A stretch of DNA of 64,000 nucleotides from Shouchella clausii (GCF_001598215.1 NZ_BCXJ01000004.1:434001-498000); one strand, 5' to 3'; counted from the first letter of the stretch, positions 1 through 8,951 are shown. Notes: a model not told the origin generated them from the letters alone. A program made the numbers and translations.

Positions 1-185
1 CAAACATCAATAAATTTATCGCGGTCAACATAATAAAATGTAAACGTCGGAAAATCGACTTCGATTCGCGGCAGAATCGGCTCAATAACCCGGCAATCAG
101 GGCACCAGTCTGCAGAAAATAGAAAAACGGCTGTTTCGTTCGCTTTTATTTCGTTAAATTGCTGTTCAGATTGAATGTGTTCCAT
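1..185 (-). CDS. ytpP: thioredoxin-like protein YtpP, 3' end beyond window
   Basis: The minus strand from the ATG at 185 gives about 61 codons of a thioredoxin fold, containing the motif ADWCPDC (CxxC-type redox site) followed by the beta-strand pattern FTFYYVDRDKF. The SD AAAGGAG lies just upstream. It fits the small stand-alone thioredoxin YtpP, which in Bacillus sits near ytoQ/ytoP as it does here. The role is presumed to be a cytosolic thiol-disulfide exchange protein. The C-terminal part is missing only because the window starts here. Confidence 0.85.
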   Translation of the reverse strand, partial: MEHIQSEQQFNEIKANETAVFLFSADWCPDCRVIEPILPRIEVDFPTFTFYYVDRDKFIDV

Positions 186-199
186 CGCTATACGCTCCT

Positions 200-1210
200 T
201 TAATTGAAAGAGATGTGCATATCATTCCATTTAATCCAGCCTTTGCGGCGCATCCATTCTGACACGAGGAGAGCGCAAACCGCTGGAATAATAACATAGC
301 ATAGAATGACTTGAATGAAAAGCGATCCAGAATAGCCCATCTCCGTAAACGTCATGATTGGCCCGACAAGGCCGCTTGTCCCCATGCCAGAACCGGCGGC
401 ATTGTTAATAAGCCCAAACCAAATCGTACCAATCGGGGCGCTAACGGCTCCAGCAATGGTTGGGGGGATAAGAATAAGAGGGTTTTTTAGAATATTTGGC
501 ATTTGCAACATCGATGTGCCGATGCCGAGGGCAAGCAACCCGCCAAACCGGTTTTCACGGAAGCTGGCCACCGCAAAACCGACCATTTGTCCTGCACAGC
601 CAATCGCAGCCGCACAAGCAACCGCACCCTCCAGTCCAAGCATGAGTCCGATCGCTGCGCTTGAGATAGGCGCGGTTAATGCCCACCCCATCAGGATTGC
701 AACCACTATGCTCATTATCAGGGGCTGCTGGTCTGTCGCCCAGGTAATCGCCTCGCTAATGGATTCCAACGCAAATGAAATAGCAGGCCCTAAAAGCCAT
801 GCGACGACAAAGCCGCTCATGATCGTCACAATCGGCGTAACAAGAATATCCACTTTGGTTGAACCATAGACAAGCTTGCCTGTTTCGGCAGCAATAACAG
901 CCACCAAAAAACTACCTGCCGGCCCACCGTACACCGCCCCGGCTGTCCCACAAACAATGGTCGCCAAAACGACAAACGAAGGAGCTCCTAAGGCAAGTGC
1001 AACTGCCGCTCCTATCGCTGCCCCATATAAATCCATCGCTAGTTCGCCAATTTCCAAAAAAGCGGCAATGCCAAACTGTTCGCCTGCCGTTTTGATGATA
1101 AGCCCAATAATAAGAGTAGCAAACAACCCAAATGTCATTTGCCCCATTGCTTTAATGAAATATAGATGCCAAGAAGGGTTGATTCCCTTTTTTCGTAAAA
1201 ATTCGCGCAA
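200..1210 (-). CDS. PTS_EIIC_2 / PfoR-like membrane protein
   Basis: A polytopic, Gly/Ala-rich membrane protein of 336 residues with roughly nine hydrophobic segments and no EIIA or EIIB domain. It resembles the PTS_EIIC_2 (PfoR) family, for which the transported substrate is unclear. The reading frame is open to an ATG at 1258, but nothing SD-like precedes that. A TTG at 1208-1210 is preceded by AAAGGAGAGGGC and gives the start MREFLRKKG, so that start was chosen. It stands 15 nt upstream of ytpP on the same strand and may be co-transcribed with it. Function is by family resemblance only. Confidence 0.75.
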   Translation of the reverse strand: MREFLRKKGINPSWHLYFIKAMGQMTFGLFATLIIGLIIKTAGEQFGIAAFLEIGELAMDLYGAAIGAAVALALGAPSFVVLATIVCGTAGAVYGGPAGSFLVAVIAAETGKLVYGSTKVDILVTPIVTIMSGFVVAWLLGPAISFALESISEAITWATDQQPLIMSIVVAILMGWALTAPISSAAIGLMLGLEGAVACAAAIGCAGQMVGFAVASFRENRFGGLLALGIGTSMLQMPNILKNPLILIPPTIAGAVSAPIGTIWFGLINNAAGSGMGTSGLVGPIMTFTEMGYSGSLFIQVILCYVIIPAVCALLVSEWMRRKGWIKWNDMHISFN

Positions 1211-1410
1211 GATGCCCTCTCCTTTTATAAATGACTGTCGCTCTTTAGCATATCCCATGACTATTCATGTGACAAGACACTTTTTTCAAAAAAATCGAGA
1301 GAGATGGAAACAAAATCAACCTTTATGTTGCTCTCTTTGCTTATTCTTATGTTATACTAGCTAAAGAAAACGTATGTTCTAACTTCGATTGGAACTGGAT
1401 ATGTAAGAAC

Positions 1411-1570
1411 GGACTGATCGAAACGACTTGTCAGCCGAGGCGCGGAACCGAGCGAAGATGAGGATAAAACGTGTATTCATGAGCAACCGTTTTCTCGCAC
1501 ATGAAACACTTGTTTCAAAGCACATGAACGAGGTGAGCAACGAAGGCTGCGAGGTTTTGTCTACAGTCTG
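1411..1570 (+). repeat. dispersed MITE-like repeat, copy A
   Basis: This 160-bp block matches the block at 63722-63884 over its whole length, including the shared stretches ATGAGCA, TTTTCT, CATGAAAC and GTTTCAAAGCA, and both end in CTACAGTCTG. The left end (GGACTGATCGAAACGACTTG) is a degenerate version of the inverted copy of the right end. Inside is a conserved hairpin, TGAAAC-actt-GTTTCA here and TGAAAC-gacc-GTTTCA in the other copy. The block ends 7 nt before the ytoQ SD, so it forms the ytoQ leader. Confidence 0.75.
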
Positions 1571-1592
1571 GGAAAATAAGGAGGCATTTTGT

Positions 1593-2039
1593 ATGGAACT
1601 CGTTGTTTATTTGGCTGGCGAAATCCACTCTGACTGGCGTGAAGAGATAAAGCGCTTGGCAAATGAAAGACAATTGCCTATCGTCTTTAAAGGCCCGATG
1701 GAAAATCACAGCAAAAGCGATGCGATCGGCGAAGACATTCTTGGCAAACAGCCAAACGCTGTATTGCGGGACGAAGCAGCCTCAAGCATTAATAATTTTC
1801 GTACGCGGATTTGGCTTCAGCGCGCAGACGCGGTTATTGCTCTTTTCGGCGAAGATTACAGGCAATGGAATACAGCCATGGATGCCGCCACTGCCATTGA
1901 AGCTGGAAAACCGTTGATTTTGATTCGCCCGGAAAAACTTCACCACGCTTTAAAAGAGCTGTCTAACAAAGCACAAGTGGTCGTCGAAACGCCGGCGCAA
2001 GCCATTGCCGCCCTATCTTACGTATTTGAAGAAGACTAA
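1593..2039 (+). CDS. ytoQ: YtoQ family protein
   Basis: A 148-residue cytosolic protein starting MELVVYLAGEIHSDW, the same length as B. subtilis YtoQ as I remember it. The SD AAGGAGG at 1578-1584 sits 8 nt before the ATG. The frame is open upstream to 1428, but that part is translation of the dispersed repeat and was left out. The fold pattern (VYLAG at the start, ADAVIALFGEDY in the middle, AIEAGKPLILI later) resembles nucleoside 2-deoxyribosyltransferase-like/TIR-like Rossmann proteins. The biochemical role is not known to me. Confidence 0.85.
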   Translation: MELVVYLAGEIHSDWREEIKRLANERQLPIVFKGPMENHSKSDAIGEDILGKQPNAVLRDEAASSINNFRTRIWLQRADAVIALFGEDYRQWNTAMDAATAIEAGKPLILIRPEKLHHALKELSNKAQVVVETPAQAIAALSYVFEED

Positions 2040-2092
2040 AAGCGTCAAGCTAAAAAGAAAAACGCCCGCTAAAAAAGGGACGTTTGACTATT

Positions 2093-2119
2093 GCCAGCCC
2101 CTGAATCGGCGGGGCTGGC
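2093..2119. terminator. convergent hairpin between ytoQ and the DUF84 gene
   Basis: A perfect 9-bp stem (GCCAGCCCC / GGGGCTGGC) with a 9-nt loop lies between two converging genes. The flanking T-rich tract is short. A second weaker stem (AACGcCC / GGgACGTT) is just to the left. Confidence 0.7.
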
Positions 2120-2123
2120 TTCC

Positions 2124-2645
2124 TTAATGAAGTTTGTCTGTCGCGAGCATATACTGTCCATAACAAGCACGAACCACTTCAGAAAACATCGTTTTCCGGG
2201 TAAGCAAACCATTTGTTAAATAACCGACGGCGCCTTGGCCAACATCAACATGAGGGACGGTCTGTTTTAGCGCCTCGCTTAGTTCGAGCCCCTCGTAAAG
2301 AAGGGCGGCTATGTCATTCGGCAAAGGCAAGCGCAAGCCTGCCGCTGTATATAATTGTCCAGAGCGGGTAGCAAGCGCGCCCCAGTTGCACAAGTAAAGC
2401 GTCCCTTGTAATTCCGAGACACCCCCCTCCAAACCTAAACCAAAGTCAGCATCTGTAGCGTCAAGCGCTCCACGAGCACGGTTTACAGCGCCCTCTTTCG
2501 TCTCATCATCCGAAAATGGCTGTGCCGCAACTTGAGACAAAGCAGAAATAGAGACGACCTCAACATGCTCCTGGATCAAAACGTCTTGGACAGCGTGGAC
2601 TTTAGCGCGGTTTTTTGAGCCGACTGCTGCTATTTTTTTCCTCAT
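2124..2645 (-). CDS. DUF84 family inosine/xanthosine triphosphatase
   Basis: A 173-residue protein that begins MRKKIAAVGSKNRAKVHAV, followed by a Q.FSDDETKEGAVNRA segment and GLGLEGGV, all typical of the YjjX/DUF84 house-cleaning NTPases that hydrolyse ITP and XTP. The ATG at 2645 overlaps the ytoP region by a few bases, just past the ytoP stop, so the two are probably one transcript. A TTG 18 nt upstream is also in frame. Neither start has a strong SD, which suggests coupling to ytoP translation. Confidence 0.8.
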   Translation of the reverse strand: MRKKIAAVGSKNRAKVHAVQDVLIQEHVEVVSISALSQVAAQPFSDDETKEGAVNRARGALDATDADFGLGLEGGVSELQGTLYLCNWGALATRSGQLYTAAGLRLPLPNDIAALLYEGLELSEALKQTVPHVDVGQGAVGYLTNGLLTRKTMFSEVVRACYGQYMLATDKLH

Positions 2646-2649
2646 TACG

Positions 2650-3723
2650 CTATTCAAACTCAATCAGACTTTCATATGTTGTTTTGTCAGTGGCAAGGAC
2701 AAGCTTCGTCAACAATTCTTTTGCTGCGGCATAGTCGTCCACATGAAGAATGGAGCCCGATGTGTGGATATAGCGGGCGCAAACGCCGATGACCGCTGTA
2801 GGCACACCGTTGCCAGAAGTGTGAATTCGGCCCCCATCTGTTCCCCCTGCCGCCACAAAGTACTGGTAAGGAATGTTATGGCTTTCTGCTGTATCAAGAA
2901 CAAAATCACGCATTCCTTTATGTGTAATCATCGTCCTATCAAAGATGCGCAGCAATGCACCTTTGCCGAGATGGCCAAAAGCGTCCTTCCCTCCAGTTGC
3001 ATCATTTGCAGGGCTTGCATCAAGGACATAGCTGACATCAGGCTTAATCATATTGCTCGCCGTTTGCGCTCCCCGAGTACCGACTTCCTCTTGCACGGTT
3101 GCGCCTGAATAAACAGTGTTCGGCAAAGCTTTCCCTTTTATAGCTTCGAGCAATTCGATCGACAAACCTACTCCGTAACGGTTATCCCACGCTTTCGCCA
3201 AAATTTTCTTTTCGTTTGCCATTGGTGTAAACGGGCATTCTGGCACAATTGGCTGCCCAGGCTTTATACCTAACGCAGAGCAATCTTCTTTATCGTCAGC
3301 ACCGACATCGATATACATTTCCGTGATCGGCATGGGCTTCTTGCGTTGCGATTCCTTCAACAAATGCGGCGGGGTAGATCCAACTACACCGATAATCGGC
3401 CCTTGATCTGTTACAATTTTTACTCGTTGCGCTAGCAGGACTTGCGACCACCAACCGCCAAGTGTTTGGAATTTGATTAAGCCATTATCGGTAATTGATG
3501 TCACCATAAAGCCGACTTCATCCATATGCCCACACACCATTACCTTAGGTCCCGACGCATCGCCTCGCAACACGCCAAAAACGCTGCCTAATTTGTCTTG
3601 GACAATTTCATTTGTATGTTTTTGCAATTCGCTTTTTAGAAAGCGGCGTACTTCATGTTCAAACCCAGACGGCCCTGGAAGTTCCGTCAATGTTTGAAAA
3701 AGCGCTTTTGTTTTCTCGTTCAT
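2650..3723 (-). CDS. ytoP: M42 family aminopeptidase YtoP
   Basis: A 357-residue M42 (glutamyl aminopeptidase/endoglucanase-like) metallopeptidase. Visible features are [12 protein letters not shown] at the N-terminus, [12 protein letters not shown] (metal-binding His and Asp), [21 protein letters not shown] (catalytic Glu pair) and GGTDGGRIH near the C-terminus. The ATG at 3723 follows GGAGGAGG; a start 15 nt upstream would lie on top of that SD. It is expected to form a cytosolic dodecameric peptidase. It is followed directly by the DUF84 gene. Confidence 0.9.
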   Translation of the reverse strand: MNEKTKALFQTLTELPGPSGFEHEVRRFLKSELQKHTNEIVQDKLGSVFGVLRGDASGPKVMVCGHMDEVGFMVTSITDNGLIKFQTLGGWWSQVLLAQRVKIVTDQGPIIGVVGSTPPHLLKESQRKKPMPITEMYIDVGADDKEDCSALGIKPGQPIVPECPFTPMANEKKILAKAWDNRYGVGLSIELLEAIKGKALPNTVYSGATVQEEVGTRGAQTASNMIKPDVSYVLDASPANDATGGKDAFGHLGKGALLRIFDRTMITHKGMRDFVLDTAESHNIPYQYFVAAGGTDGGRIHTSGNGVPTAVIGVCARYIHTSGSILHVDDYAAAKELLTKLVLATDKTTYESLIEFE

Positions 3724-3942
3724 AAAAACCTCCTCCATCTTCTAAAAAGGGCATAAAATACAAGACCCCGACAGCGGGATCTCTTATGTATTGCTGGGAT
3801 TATGGGTGGCAAAAAAAAACAGCACATTCATTGTAGCTGATTTTGGTGGGTTGTGCCAGTTTCCGCCATTCCCGATAGTCAATTTCACGCTCGTTCGTTA
3901 TACTGGGTATAAAAGGTCATTGTACAACGAAAGGGTGTTAAA

Positions 3943-4245
3943 ATGAAACGATTGTCACTGGGCTTAGGAATCGGCGTATTAATTGGTGTATTGGCAAGCA
4001 AAGCATGGAAACAAGAACAGCTTACTCCTGAAACCGTACTGAAACGAATAAAAGCAACTGTCCAACAAGAATATATGATCAGCGGCTCGTGGATCCATAT
4101 GCAGCCTGAATCGATTACTCGCTTTGGCCTGCCATATGAAGCATACCGTGGGGGCATAACACGTTCGACAGTTGACGGGCCTGTCCAGTATGAATTTTTG
4201 GCTGATGTCAAAACAGGTGTTTTGCTTGATTTACAACAGATCTAA
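3943..4245 (+). CDS. ytzB: YtzB, PepSY-domain membrane-anchored protein
   Basis: A 100-residue protein with one N-terminal hydrophobic segment (about residues 4-20, LSLGLGIGVLIGVLAS) and a PepSY-like outer part. In B. subtilis, ytzB lies between ytoP and trmB, as here. PepSY domains are thought to bind or inhibit extracytoplasmic peptidases; that role is inference here. An SD-like GAAAGGGTG precedes the ATG. The gene runs opposite to ytoP and converges on trmB. Confidence 0.8.
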   Translation: MKRLSLGLGIGVLIGVLASKAWKQEQLTPETVLKRIKATVQQEYMISGSWIHMQPESITRFGLPYEAYRGGITRSTVDGPVQYEFLADVKTGVLLDLQQI

Positions 4246-4279
4246 AAAAGAAGCCCAAAAACCATTGGGCTTCTTTTTT
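4244..4279. terminator. bidirectional terminator ytzB/trmB
   Basis: An A-tract, the stem GAAGCCCAA/TTGGGCTTC with a 6-nt loop and a T-tract give a symmetrical rho-independent terminator serving two converging genes. It overlaps the end of ytzB and touches the trmB stop. Confidence 0.9.
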
Positions 4280-4920
4280 TACTGTCGGAATGTCGCTTCG
4301 AGCCGATAAATGGGCATGCCTTTTGCAGAAAACTTCTCTTCGTATTCCGTCATCACATTCTCTTCCATCCCGCTTTGATGAAGGTTTAAACTAACATTTT
4401 TAAATGCCATCCCAAAAGTCGACATACTGTGCAAAGAGTATTCAAACAATCCTTGGTTATCGGTTTTAAAGTGGATTTCTCCTTCTTGCTTCAGCAGCTG
4501 CTTATAAATTGTTAAAAACCTTTCATTCGTAAGGCGCCGTTTGGCATGCTTCTTTTTAGGCCATGGATCGGTAAAATTAATGAAAAAGCGATCAACTTCG
4601 TTTTCAGCAAAGACATCCAGCAACTCAGCAACGTCTTTGTTAAGCAACTTGACGTTCGGCAGTTTTTCCGCTTCTACTCGTTCCATAGCTGTAAGCAATA
4701 CGCTCTCATAGCGTTCGACACCAATGAAATTGATGGACGGAAACTGTTTCGCCATGCCTGTCAAAAACTTTCCTTTCCCTGTTCCGACTTCCACATATAG
4801 TGGTTGGGCTGTACGAAAGCAATTGCCCCAATTCCCTTGGTGCTGTTCTGGCTGTTGAATGACAATATTCGGCCGTTTTGCCAATTCTTCACTAGCCCAT
4901 GGTTTATGACGTAAACGCAA
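4279..4920 (-). CDS. trmB: tRNA (guanine-N7-)-methyltransferase
   Basis: A 213-residue SAM-dependent enzyme that makes m7G46 in tRNA. The motifs are [11 protein letters not shown] (SAM-binding loop), [25 protein letters not shown] (catalytic Asp and tRNA-binding basic patch) and IHFKTDN. The frame starts with TTG (MRLRHKPWA) after AAAGAGGGATGAAGA. The length is usual for the family. It is divergent from ytzH, with about 95 bp between them. Confidence 0.95.
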   Translation of the reverse strand: MRLRHKPWASEELAKRPNIVIQQPEQHQGNWGNCFRTAQPLYVEVGTGKGKFLTGMAKQFPSINFIGVERYESVLLTAMERVEAEKLPNVKLLNKDVAELLDVFAENEVDRFFINFTDPWPKKKHAKRRLTNERFLTIYKQLLKQEGEIHFKTDNQGLFEYSLHSMSTFGMAFKNVSLNLHQSGMEENVMTEYEEKFSAKGMPIYRLEATFRQ

Positions 4921-5015
4921 TCTTCATCCCTCTTTCTCTCTTTCATCACTGCAATTCGCTGTTAAATCGTATAAAAACTCCTATTGCGCAAAACCTAAGG
5001 GCAGGAGGTGCCCTC

Positions 5016-5264
5016 ATGCCAATTTCCATTCAACATAAGTTAGGTTTGTTGCAAGACTTGCTGCAAAACCATGTCAGCGAAAAGTTCCTGACAACAAATG
5101 AATCTGAACAGTTGAAACAAATCCTGACGGCACTTGCCCAAGATCCCGCTCTCGATCCAGCGCTGGCAAGCACCATTGACGAAATTTCGAGCGCTTCCAC
5201 TACAGAGACAATGGATAGTGAAGCCGTACAGCAATGGCTTAACACGATGTCATCCCTTACATGA
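5016..5264 (+). CDS. ytzH: YtzH-like protein
   Basis: An 82-residue soluble protein that begins MPISIQHKLGLLQDLLQ, with the SD GCAGGAGGTG 5 nt before the ATG. It matches the small YtzH family, which neighbours trmB and ytmP in Bacillus. The longer open frame from 4899 has no SD and overlaps the trmB promoter region, so it was not used. Function is unknown. Confidence 0.8.
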   Translation: MPISIQHKLGLLQDLLQNHVSEKFLTTNESEQLKQILTALAQDPALDPALASTIDEISSASTTETMDSEAVQQWLNTMSSLT

Positions 5265-5285
5265 TGAGGGGTGGCAAACAAATAG

Positions 5286-5311
5286 ATAGCTCATCTAATC
5301 AGATGAGCTAT
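5286..5311. terminator. hairpin between ytzH and ytmP
   Basis: A perfect 11-bp stem, ATAGCTCATCT / AGATGAGCTAT, with a 4-nt loop between converging genes. It lacks a long T-tract on either side. Confidence 0.65.
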
Positions 5312-5322
5312 CAGACTTTCGA

Positions 5323-6126
5323 TCAGTCTGAGTGATCATTTTTGGAAGCGACGTACATCAGCGCTTTTTTGAGTTCCTCGACTTGGCTGAATTGGCCCCT
5401 GCTATGGTTCCATAAAATTTCTGAGATCGTATGGGCCACCACATACCAATGCATTCTCATTTTAAGGGAATAATCCAATTCAGCGCCATAATGAGCCAGC
5501 CAAGTAGCCCAATGCTCCTCGGGAATGTACGTGTAAAGCATCAAGCCGAGATCAAGTGCTGGGTCGGCGACGGATGCACCGTCCCAATCAATTAGATAAA
5601 GGTTGTCCTGTTCGTCTCGCATCCAATTGTTATGATTAATGTCGCCGTGGCAAACAGCATATTCTGCGTCGCCAAGCTGATCTTTTGTTCGCTCTAAGTA
5701 GTCCATACAAGCGAGGACAAGCTCGTCCTCAATTCTGTAAAGTTGGATTTGGACATACATGTTTTCAACCATATGCCGTGGATCTAACGGCTCATTGCCC
5801 ATCCGCTTAAACAAATCAAGCAATTCATTCGAGCGATGAATATTCGCAAGCATGGCTGCGGTACTGGCATTCATCATTTCCTTTGCCTTCAGTTCCCGTC
5901 CTTGAATCCACCGCTGTGCAGTAATCACGTCGCCGCTTTCCAACCTCTTGGTCCAGAGGAGTTTTGGCACAATCCCCTCGGCAGAAAGAACCGCAAGAAA
6001 AGGTGATGAATTTCGTTTTATGAATAATTGGTAGTCACCCTGTTTGGCTACATAGGCTTCGCCTGTTGTGCCACCAGCGGGCATGACATCCCATCCTTCT
6101 CCTAAAAACAATTCCACCCGGTTCAC
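5323..6126 (-). CDS. ytmP: YtmP, APH/choline-kinase-like phosphotransferase
   Basis: A 267-residue aminoglycoside phosphotransferase/choline-kinase fold protein. Visible are LFIKRNSSPFLAVLSAEGI (nucleotide-binding lobe), VCHGDINHNNW (catalytic loop) and YLIDWDGASVADPALDLG (Mg-binding). The GTG at 6126 gives MNRVELFLGEGWD, which aligns with the B. subtilis YtmP start; it is preceded by AAAAGGAAATTGAG. The frame is open a further 81 nt to an ATG without support from the family. The substrate is unknown. Confidence 0.85.
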   Translation of the reverse strand: MNRVELFLGEGWDVMPAGGTTGEAYVAKQGDYQLFIKRNSSPFLAVLSAEGIVPKLLWTKRLESGDVITAQRWIQGRELKAKEMMNASTAAMLANIHRSNELLDLFKRMGNEPLDPRHMVENMYVQIQLYRIEDELVLACMDYLERTKDQLGDAEYAVCHGDINHNNWMRDEQDNLYLIDWDGASVADPALDLGLMLYTYIPEEHWATWLAHYGAELDYSLKMRMHWYVVAHTISEILWNHSRGQFSQVEELKKALMYVASKNDHSD

Positions 6127-6581
6127 CCTCAATTTCCTTTTCTTTTCTTCCGCTTCCTTGCTGCATACTCGTTTTTTAGTATAACGCATTTTGTTCTGGG
6201 AAAGCATTCATTAAAAGAAGCAGAGCGCAATGGACAGGCTCTGCCGTTACAATTTTGACGAATTCACTCGTTGACAGCGGCTTGGCTTAATAGACACGTT
6301 GACCAATAGATGAATCAATGGTACCAAAGATGGAGATAAATCGTCAATGACATTCTTTTAAGCAGCAAAACCAGGCCAGCTCCTTGGAAACCATGTTTTC
6401 ATGCAAATGACATGCTTCGTCTCCAACCATCAAATCACGCAGTCATGCCTTGAAGCGATTGACAAATTCTTTGCGATTCTGATTCAATAAATAAGTCAGC
6501 CCTTCCTTCTTCTTTGCGTTTTTTTAAAAAACAGAGTAGAAATGAGGGGATGTGTAAGCTCAAAAATGGAGGAACAACAAA
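6127..6581. other. non-coding region upstream of purU
   Basis: About 450 bp between divergent ytmP and purU. It contains a hairpin GCAGAGC/GCTCTGC near 6220-6243 and a TTGACA at about 6459 without a convincing -10 at the right distance. Short open frames on both strands lack a usable SD and look like chance. I recognise no riboswitch here. Confidence 0.4.
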
Positions 6582-7445
6582 ATGGCTATTGAACAACAAC
6601 GAGCGCGTTTGCTCGTTTCCTGCCAAGACCGCCCAGGCGTTGTCGCCAACATATCGTCTTTTCTATATAACCATGAGGCGAATATTGTCCAATCTGACCA
6701 ATACTCGACTGACCCTGAGGGCGGCATGTTTTTCATGAGAATTGAATTTGCGTGGCAGGAAGAGAAAACGGCTTTTTCCGAAATCAAACAAGCTTTTTCT
6801 GCCCTTGCAGACGCCGAACATTACCAATGGCGGATGGAGCAAGCTTCGCGAAAAAAGCGAATGGCGATTTTCGTCTCTAAAGAAAATCATTGCTTGTCAG
6901 AGCTGTTATGGAAGTGGCGAGCTGGCGAACTTTATGCTGAAATCCCACTTGTCATCAGCAATCATCCTGACAACAAAGAAGAAGTGGAAGCTTACGGCAT
7001 TCCCTTTTTCCATATACCGTCTACAAAGGCTAATCGCCGTGAAGCAGAGGACAAAGCGATTGAACTTCTCCAGGAACACAATATTGAACTTATCGTTCTT
7101 GCTCGTTACATGCAAATTTTATCGCCAACGTTTGTCAGTACGTTTCCTCAACAAATCATTAACATCCATCATTCGTTTTTGCCTGCCTTTATCGGCGCCA
7201 ATCCTTATGCAAAAGCATTTGAACGAGGTGTAAAACTGATTGGCGCTACCGCCCATTACGTTACAGACGATTTGGATGAGGGTCCGATTATTGAACAAGA
7301 TGTGTTACGAGTGAACCACCGCCACACAACAGCTGACTTACGAATCGCCGGCCGTCAAATTGAGCGAATTGCATTGGCACGAGCTGTAAACTGGCATTTA
7401 AATGACCAATTGCTTGTCCATAACAACAAAACGATTGTCTTTTAG
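6582..7445 (+). CDS. purU: formyltetrahydrofolate deformylase
   Basis: A 287-residue PurU, which hydrolyses 10-formyl-THF to THF and formate. An ACT domain (about residues 8-85, LLVSCQDRPGVVANISSFL) is joined to a formyltransferase-like domain with MAIFVSKENHCL, LARYMQILS, INIHHSFLPAF and GATAHYVTDDLDEGPII, carrying the conserved Asn/His/Asp catalytic set. The SD GGAGG sits 7 nt before the ATG. It stands alone, with a terminator after it. Confidence 0.95.
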   Translation: MAIEQQRARLLVSCQDRPGVVANISSFLYNHEANIVQSDQYSTDPEGGMFFMRIEFAWQEEKTAFSEIKQAFSALADAEHYQWRMEQASRKKRMAIFVSKENHCLSELLWKWRAGELYAEIPLVISNHPDNKEEVEAYGIPFFHIPSTKANRREAEDKAIELLQEHNIELIVLARYMQILSPTFVSTFPQQIINIHHSFLPAFIGANPYAKAFERGVKLIGATAHYVTDDLDEGPIIEQDVLRVNHRHTTADLRIAGRQIERIALARAVNWHLNDQLLVHNNKTIVF

Positions 7446-7452
7446 TGCTTAT

Positions 7453-7487
7453 AAAAGCAGAGCGGCCATGATGCCGGCTCTGCTTTT
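7453..7487. terminator. bidirectional terminator purU/SDR
   Basis: The stem AAAAGCAGAGC/GCTCTGCTTTT with a 13-nt loop lies between two converging genes. It overlaps the first base of the SDR stop codon complement. Confidence 0.85.
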
Positions 7488-8214
7488 ACTGTTCATATAT
7501 CATTTTTCTCGTCATACCACCATCGATAACAATCGTTTCGCCATTTATAAACCGATTGCGCTCGTCTGCTAAAAATAGGCATGTGTTCGCAATGTCTTCA
7601 GGCGTCCCCACTCTCTTTGAAGGATGCTGCTTATGGTCGATCTCCCTTAAAGCGTCATTCGTTGTGTGAATCCAGCCAGGAGCAATGGCATTAACGACAA
7701 TGTTTTTTTCTGCAAGAGATAATGCCATTGCATGAGTCAAAGCCTCGACCCCTCCTTTAGAAGCTGCATAAGCTTCAGAATTCGGCTCTGACATGCGAGC
7801 CCGTGTCGAGGAAATATTAATAATGCTAGCATGCTTCCCTGTTTGTTCCATATGTAAAGCTGCTTCTTTGGAGGCAAGAAAAACGCTGCGTAAGTTCGTA
7901 TTCAAGACGTTGTCCCATTCTTCCACGCTTAGTTCAACTAATGGCGTAAATGACGAAATTCCTGCGTTGTTGATTAAGATCTCCACAGGTCCTGACTGAG
8001 AGGCAATTGTGGCAAAAGCAGCCTTTATATCACGTTCTTCTTTGACATCCGTTTGGATGAACGCAATGTTCTCCGCTTTTTCACTCCATTTGCAAAAAAG
8101 CGTCTCTTCCTTATCAAGGATAAAAACGAGCGCCCCTTTTTGCGCAAATGCAAGAGCAATCGCCTTCCCTATGCCAGCAGCTCCGCCAGTAACGACGACT
8201 CGCTTTTTTTCCAT
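7486..8214 (-). CDS. short-chain dehydrogenase/reductase
   Basis: A 242-residue classical SDR with TGGAAGIGKA (TGxxxGxG cofactor loop, residues 9-18), NNAG, catalytic SS...Y-x3-K (EAYAASKGG) and the PG motif AIAPGWIHT. The ATG at 8214 follows AAAGGAGGCAGGTG; an upstream in-frame ATG at 8253 lies before this SD and was rejected. The substrate cannot be deduced. The acidic residue after the second beta strand (LDKEE) suggests NAD rather than NADP. It probably shares a transcript with the HicB-like gene upstream. Confidence 0.85.
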   Translation of the reverse strand: MEKKRVVVTGGAAGIGKAIALAFAQKGALVFILDKEETLFCKWSEKAENIAFIQTDVKEERDIKAAFATIASQSGPVEILINNAGISSFTPLVELSVEEWDNVLNTNLRSVFLASKEAALHMEQTGKHASIINISSTRARMSEPNSEAYAASKGGVEALTHAMALSLAEKNIVVNAIAPGWIHTTNDALREIDHKQHPSKRVGTPEDIANTCLFLADERNRFINGETIVIDGGMTRKMIYEQ

Positions 8215-8265
8215 CACCTGCCTCCTTTCAACTTTGACAAAAAGCACGTACATTTTTTGTACATG

Positions 8266-8580
8266 CTATGATTGGTCTAATATAATCAACTCATGGTTAA
8301 TGGTCGCGAACTCCTCCTCAGACATTGGCGCCTCTAATACAATGATTTGCGCGCCTTGAATCGGCTCTGGCAGCGAATCCACTCCGTGCTGGCGCACGCA
8401 TAGCTTTATGCTTTCGTTTAAATTCTGTTTTGCTTCGGCAACCGTATCGCCAAAGCCAATGCACTCTTCGCGGTTTAACAATTCAATCATAAATTCATGC
8501 CCACCAAGCCAATTAAATACTTTGCGGACTCTTAAATGGAATTGGCTTATATCCGGCGTTTGAAAGCTGTCCTGAACCAT
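8266..8580 (-). CDS. HicB-like (UPF0150-type) small protein, no HicA partner
   Basis: A 104-residue protein whose middle, EECIGFGDTVAEAKQNLNESIKLCV, has the strand-turn-helix pattern of HicB/UPF0150 antitoxin-like domains (GxGDTxxEAxxN). The ATG follows AAGGAGGTATTGG. No HicA toxin gene (about 60 residues, with the GSHH-type motif) is seen on either side; the downstream neighbour is an SDR. It may be an orphan antitoxin relative or an unrelated protein with the same fold. No DNA-binding domain is evident. Confidence 0.55.
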   Translation of the reverse strand: MVQDSFQTPDISQFHLRVRKVFNWLGGHEFMIELLNREECIGFGDTVAEAKQNLNESIKLCVRQHGVDSLPEPIQGAQIIVLEAPMSEEEFATINHELIILDQS

Positions 8581-8874
8581 CCAATACCTCCTTCATTTTT
8601 GAACAGCTCTAGGCAAAAGAAAGCAACCTTTTCAGTTAACTGGAAAGATTGCCCAAACGTTCTAAAAAACAACGGCTTTTTCATTATAACGGGTTCATCA
8701 TCGAACTTCAATGTCTATATTGAACCTGTCATCATTGACGCTATGAGAGTGCAATGTTAAATGGTTCGTACTAATTGGAGCTTATAATTAGACGCAGATA
8801 GGCCACCTGCGCTGCTTAGGGGTTATAATTCCTCTTTCTAAGCACTCACATGCTCATTATTAAGAAATTAAAAA

Positions 8875-8914
8875 GCATCTCTATTGTCAGTTGCATAGCG
8901 AACAATAGAGATGC
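8875..8914 (-). terminator. terminator of the aco operon (distal)
   Basis: The 13-bp perfect stem GCATCTCTATTGT/ACAATAGAGATGC is followed on the minus strand by TTTTTAATT, making a good rho-independent terminator for the acoL-A-B-C transcript. Confidence 0.8.
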
Positions 8915-8951
8915 TGTGTGCCAGCAGGTCGTTTTTTTGTCAACTTTAACA

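Noticed and set aside
354-1364. Plus-strand open frames opposite the PTS_EIIC_2-like gene
   Set aside because: They are antisense shadows of a real gene, rich in Pro, Ala and Ser, without SD or family resemblance.
1428-1592. N-terminal extension of YtoQ by 55 residues
   Set aside because: The stretch is translation of the dispersed repeat, and the strong SD lies directly before the internal ATG at 1593, which gives the family length.
5296-5340. Repeat-like CAGACT...AGTCTG near ytmP
   Set aside because: It is only a short inverted pair next to a terminator and lacks the rest of the repeat termini.
6216-6560. Possible riboswitch or decayed gene upstream of purU
   Set aside because: No known riboswitch core was found, and conceptual translations do not give a convincing protein family.
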